Source: an uncultured Clostridium sp. (GTDB lineage: Bacteria > Bacillota > Clostridia > Oscillospirales > Acutalibacteraceae). Taken from it: 42,307 bases of DNA. The notes under the pieces are model-generated. The model made no database searches, was not told where the DNA came from, and worked only from the letters and a program-made list of their open reading frames with translations. Made by a program: the position numbers and the translations under genes. The stretch spans positions 1-42,307 of the forward strand of contig CAKUYY010000008.1 in NCBI GenBank assembly GCA_934717555.1, read 5' to 3'. This document shows positions 39,233-42,307 of this stretch, one piece after another (within the stretch, counting starts at the first letter, position 1; every line of letters starts with the position of its first letter).

Positions 39233-41521
39233 ATGATCTGTTCAAGATGCCATAAAAGACCGGCGGTGGTATTTGTTGCCTCTAGTGCACCGGATTCGGA
39301 ACCGCAGGGCTATTGCTTGGTTTGTGCAAAGGAATTGGGCATGAAGCCCATGACAGACCTGATGGATAAAATGGGAATTGATGAAGAACAGTTGGAAGCC
39401 ATGCAGGAACAGCTGGACGGCCTCATGGCCTTGGAAGAGGACCCCAATGGCATTTCTGTCGATGACGAGGAAGAAGGTTTTTCTGCTGGCGGGGCGGCTA
39501 CTTTTCCATTTTTACAGAATATCTTTGGCGACGCATTTCCTTCCAACGCCGGTCAAGAGAAACCTTCCAATTCTAAGGCGGACAGTAAGAAAAAGCCGGA
39601 AAAGAAAGCCAAAAGAAAACATTTGGATACTTACTGCTATAACCTGACCCAGCGGGCCAGGGAAGGGAAACTGGACCGTATCATTGGAAGGGATAAGGAA
39701 ATTGGGCGTGTGGTACAAATTTTAAGCCGGCGCACCAAAAATAACCCTTGCCTGATTGGGGAACCCGGCGTGGGAAAGACCGCCATCGCGGAAGGGCTGG
39801 CTATCCGGATTGCCGAAGGGAATGTCCCGGCCCGGTTGAAATCGAAAGAAGTGCACTTGCTGGATCTGACTGCTTTGGTGGCGGGGACCCAGTTTCGGGG
39901 ACAGTTTGAAAGCCGTATTAAGGGATTGGTGGAGGAAGTAAAAGCGGACGGCAATATTATCCTTTTTATTGACGAGGTGCATAATCTGGTGGGGACAGGG
40001 GACGCGGAAGGTTCCATGAACGCCGCCAATATCCTCAAGCCAGCCCTTTCCCGTGGGGAAATCCAGGTGATCGGCGCCACCACTTTTACCGAATACCGCA
40101 AATATATTGAGAAGGATGCTGCACTAGAGCGCCGCTTCCAGCCGGTGACCATTGCGGAGCCGTCCATAGAAGATACAGTAGATGTTCTAAAAGGAATAAA
40201 GTCCTACTATGAACTGTATCATCGTGTGCATATTTCTGATGCTATGGTGCGCCGCGCTGTTGTTTTGTCGGAACGTTATATTACAGACCGTTTCCTGCCG
40301 GATAAAGCCATTGACCTGCTGGACGAATCCTGCGCGTGCGCCGCGCTGCGCAATAAGGCGATGGAGGAATATGATACAGTAACGGCCCAAAGAGACCAGC
40401 TGAAGGGGCAGGAGGAGACAATGACGGCCCAGGGGTCTGAAGTGGACTATGAGAAGCTGGCGGAATTGCGCTGTGAAATTGCGCGCCTGGACAGCCGTGT
40501 GGAAGAGCTGGCGCCGGAAGCTTTGGGGACAGCCGTGACCGAGGAAGACCTGGCTCATGTGATCGAACTGTGGACAGGAATTCCCGCTTCCAAAGTACAG
40601 GAAAATGAGCTGAGAAAGCTTGCGGGATTGGAACAGCGGCTGAAAGACCATATTATTGGCCAGAATGAGGCTGTAGAGGCTGTTGCTGCGGCGATTCGCA
40701 GGAGCAGGGTGCAGATTAGCCCACGCCGGAGACCGGCCTCTTTTATCTTTGTAGGGCCCACAGGCGTGGGGAAGACAGAGCTGGTCAAAGTGTTGTCCCA
40801 GGAGCTTTTTGACACTCCGGAGACTTTGATCCGTTTGGATATGTCCGAATTTATGGAGAAACATTCGGTTTCCCGTATCATTGGTTCTCCTCCGGGATAT
40901 GTTGGATATGATGAATCCGGACAGGTGACGGAAAAAGTGCGCCGCCGTCCTTATTCTGTGCTTTTGTTTGATGAGATTGAGAAAGCGCATCCGGATGTTA
41001 TGAATATTTTACTTCAAATTTTGGATGAGGGAAAAATCACCGACGCCCATGGACGTGTGGTAAATTTCGAGAATACCGTCATTATCATGACCTCCAACGC
41101 GGGCAGCGACAAAAAGGAAGGGGCTTTGGGCTTTGCCAAGAGTGAAAGGGATCTTTCCAAGGAGAAAGTGATGAAGGCGCTGTCTGAGTTCCTGCGGCCT
41201 GAATTTCTCAGCCGTATTGACGAGATTGTGGTATTCCGTCCCCTTGAGGAAGAGGATTTCCGTGAGATCGCCAGGCTGATGCTGAATGAATATGTGGGTT
41301 CCCTGCAAGAAAGAGAAATCGAATTTACCTTTGACGACAGTGCCCTAGCATGGCTCGCCAGCCACGCGATTGGGGGCAAGAGCGGGGCGCGCGATTTGCG
41401 TAACCTGATCCGCCGGGAAGTGGAAGACAAGATCACCTCGGCGCTGGTGGAACATGCGGATTTCTCCATCCATAAGATTCATTTGGCAGGGGGAGAAATG
41501 CTGGATTTAGGGCTTTCTTAA
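39233..41521 (+). CDS. ClpE/ClpC-type AAA+ unfoldase with N-terminal zinc finger
   Basis: 762 residues. Unlike ClpC it lacks the double Clp-N domain; instead it starts with a Cys4 zinc finger (CSRC at residues 3-6, CLVC near 35), as in ClpE, then an acidic and a Lys-rich linker. The first AAA+ module has Walker A GEPGVGKT (about residue 175) and ILFIDEVHNLVG; the second has GPTGVGKT (about 507) and LLFDEIEKAHPDV. The loop GALGFAKS matches the LGF-type ClpP-docking motif, so it likely feeds ClpP. The frame opens at 39188, but AAAGGAG before the ATG at 39233 sets the start. No clpP is adjacent. Confidence 0.9.
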   Translation: MICSRCHKRPAVVFVASSAPDSEPQGYCLVCAKELGMKPMTDLMDKMGIDEEQLEAMQEQLDGLMALEEDPNGISVDDEEEGFSAGGAATFPFLQNIFGDAFPSNAGQEKPSNSKADSKKKPEKKAKRKHLDTYCYNLTQRAREGKLDRIIGRDKEIGRVVQILSRRTKNNPCLIGEPGVGKTAIAEGLAIRIAEGNVPARLKSKEVHLLDLTALVAGTQFRGQFESRIKGLVEEVKADGNIILFIDEVHNLVGTGDAEGSMNAANILKPALSRGEIQVIGATTFTEYRKYIEKDAALERRFQPVTIAEPSIEDTVDVLKGIKSYYELYHRVHISDAMVRRAVVLSERYITDRFLPDKAIDLLDESCACAALRNKAMEEYDTVTAQRDQLKGQEETMTAQGSEVDYEKLAELRCEIARLDSRVEELAPEALGTAVTEEDLAHVIELWTGIPASKVQENELRKLAGLEQRLKDHIIGQNEAVEAVAAAIRRSRVQISPRRRPASFIFVGPTGVGKTELVKVLSQELFDTPETLIRLDMSEFMEKHSVSRIIGSPPGYVGYDESGQVTEKVRRRPYSVLLFDEIEKAHPDVMNILLQILDEGKITDAHGRVVNFENTVIIMTSNAGSDKKEGALGFAKSERDLSKEKVMKALSEFLRPEFLSRIDEIVVFRPLEEEDFREIARLMLNEYVGSLQEREIEFTFDDSALAWLASHAIGGKSGARDLRNLIRREVEDKITSALVEHADFSIHKIHLAGGEMLDLGLS

Positions 41522-41549
41522 AAAAATTAGAAAAATTTTGAAATAAGTA

Positions 41550-41578
41550 TTGACATTGCGGCGGATTGATGATAGAAT
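41550..41578 (+). promoter_or_regulatory. Promoter of the tRNA cluster
   Basis: Perfect TTGACA, 17-base spacer, TAGAAT, ending 18 bases before the first tRNA. Confidence 0.8.
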
Positions 41579-41596
41579 ATCAACCGTCGCTGAGAT

Positions 41597-41670
41597 GCGG
41601 GTGTAGTTCAATGGTAGAATCCCAGCCTTCCAAGCTGGTCGTGTGGGTTCGATTCCCATCACCCGCTCCA
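41597..41670 (+). tRNA. tRNA-Gly (anticodon TCC)
   Basis: The acceptor stem GCGGGTG pairs with CACCCGC, the anticodon loop is CTTCCAA, the T-arm has GGTTCGATTCC, and CCA is encoded. First of five tRNAs. Confidence 0.97.
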
Positions 41671-41705
41671 TTATCCCCGAAAATAGCGGGAGGTTAGTTG
41701 ACTTT

Positions 41706-41782
41706 GCGCCAATAGCTCAGCTGGATAGAGCAACTGCCTTCTAAGCAGTAGGTCAGGGGTTCGAATCCCTTTTGGCGCGCCA
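41706..41782 (+). tRNA. tRNA-Arg (anticodon TCT)
   Basis: The acceptor GCGCCAA pairs with TTGGCGC, the D-arm is AGCTCAGCTGGATAGAGC, the anticodon loop is CTTCTAA, and CCA is encoded. Confidence 0.97.
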
Positions 41783-41786
41783 TATG

Positions 41787-41863
41787 GTGGGTATAGCTCA
41801 GTTGGTTAGAGCGCTAGATTGTGGCTCTAGAGGCCGTCGGTTCGAATCCGACTATCCACCCCA
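41787..41863 (+). tRNA. tRNA-His (anticodon GTG)
   Basis: The acceptor GTGGGTA pairs with TATCCAC, the anticodon loop is TTGTGGC, and CCA is encoded. The extra 5' G at 41786 (position -1) faces C73, as histidyl-tRNA synthetase requires. Confidence 0.97.
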
Positions 41864-41915
41864 CTAAAAAATAATACGCGGAGCGGACAAGCTTCGCGTA
41901 TCATTTATAAAATAT

Positions 41916-41991
41916 TGGGGTGTCGCCAAGCGGTAAGGCAACGGACTTTGACTCCGTCATCTCGCTGGTTCGAATCCAGCCATCCCAGCCA
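41916..41991 (+). tRNA. tRNA-Gln (anticodon TTG)
   Basis: The acceptor TGGGGTG pairs with CATCCCA, the anticodon stem ACGGA/TCCGT encloses the loop CTTTGAC, and CCA is encoded. Confidence 0.96.
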
Positions 41992-42037
41992 TTTTACAAA
42001 TGACAATTTTCTTAGAATTGTATCAATAGATAAATAT

Positions 42038-42113
42038 GAGCCATTAGCTCAGTTGGCAGAGCACTTGACTTTTAATCAAGGTGTCCGGGGTTCGAATCCC
42101 CGATGGCTCACCA
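42038..42113 (+). tRNA. tRNA-Lys (anticodon TTT)
   Basis: The acceptor GAGCCAT pairs with ATGGCTC, the anticodon stem CTTGA/TCAAG encloses the loop CTTTTAA, and CCA is encoded. Last tRNA of the cluster. Confidence 0.97.
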
Positions 42114-42187
42114 AAACAATGTAATCCGGACCTTATCAGTTGACGATGGGTTCGGATTTATTGTTATAACAGAATGATAATGGGCTA

Positions 42188-42228
42188 ATCCCACAGGTTT
42201 CTTTTATGAAGAAATCTGTGGGATTTTT
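42188..42228 (+). terminator. Terminator after the tRNA cluster
   Basis: ATCCCACAG pairs with CTGTGGGAT, with inner TTTCTT/AAGAAA pairing, followed by TTTTT. Confidence 0.88.
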
Positions 42229-42238
42229 ACTGTATTGA

Positions 42239-42307
42239 CAACCACCGGCTAAGCCGGTGGAGAAAGAAAAAGCGATAGCGACAATTGAAGAAAAAAAGAC
42301 CTCCTTT
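42239..42307 (+). mobile_element. Second copy of the IS200/IS605-like structured end (cut by the window edge)
   Basis: 69 bases aligned without gaps to 24650-24718, 59 identical. The hairpin is CCACCGG-CTAAG-CCGGTGG. The rest of the element lies outside the window, so a transposase or TnpB gene may follow. Confidence 0.5.

Overview
The window comes from a spore-forming, low-to-moderate GC Firmicute, most likely a gut-type member of Clostridia (Oscillospiraceae/Ruminococcaceae-like). The evidence is the spmA-spmB pair, an AbrB/SpoVT regulator, S-box and FMN riboswitches, an ECF vitamin-uptake module, a Clp ATPase with an N-terminal zinc finger, DUF3793 and DUF5711 proteins, sigma-A-type promoters (several with a TGn extended -10) and clear Shine-Dalgarno sites. 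Most of it is ordinary chromosomal housekeeping DNA, with one obvious foreign-looking patch at about 24.6-26.6 kb.

Layout. 1-2.5 kb (minus): an ArsR-family regulator translationally coupled to a PotA-PotB-PotC polyamine-type ABC importer. 2.8-3.1 kb: AbrB-like regulator. 3.4-7.0 kb (plus): spmAB and feoAB. 7.0-9.4 kb: FMN riboswitch with ribU, then SAM riboswitch with metK. 9.6-15.4 kb: a small unknown membrane-anchored protein, a 22-codon leader ORF, murT with a gatD-like gene, recD2 and comFC. 15.6-16.6 kb: a stand-alone mreB/mbl-type gene. 16.8-18.8 kb (minus): an XRE regulator fused to eight membrane spans, and tcdA. 18.9-21.0 kb: glucokinase and aldose 1-epimerase, divergent from tcdA through a symmetric promoter. 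21.3-24.5 kb: a YdjI/YdjG/YdjH-like membrane module (SPFH, zinc ribbon, TPM domain). 24.6-26.7 kb: an AT-rich insert with an IS200/IS605-like structured end, a 5'-damaged V8-like serine protease and a lipoprotein, bounded by 29-bp direct repeats. 26.7-27.8 kb (minus): flavodoxin and DUF3793 behind two matching inverted repeats. 28.0-32.6 kb: ruvCAB, glmM and an rRNA-methyltransferase-like gene. 32.9-37.5 kb: ecfA1-ecfA2-ecfT-truA and a DUF5711 protein. 37.8-41.5 kb: cvpA, pgsA and a ClpE/ClpC-type ATPase. 41.6-42.1 kb: five tRNAs (Gly, Arg, His, Gln, Lys). The last 69 bases are a second copy of the structured end seen at 24.65 kb.

How parts fit. RibU is a substrate-binding ECF subunit and needs an EcfAA'T module of the kind encoded 26 kb downstream. 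FeoAB and the flavodoxin/DUF3793 operon both point to iron handling. MurT/GatD, GlmM, MreB and PgsA serve the envelope. RuvCAB and RecD2 serve DNA recombination and repair.

The points most worth a second look are: the GatD-like protein, which lacks both catalytic residues of the glutaminase; the unannotated leader ORF before murT; the direct-repeat-bounded insert; the two structured ends whose hairpin shows a compensatory base-pair change; the ArsR-polyamine transporter coupling; the duplicated terminator arm around the metK SAM riboswitch; and the paired inverted repeats before DUF3793.
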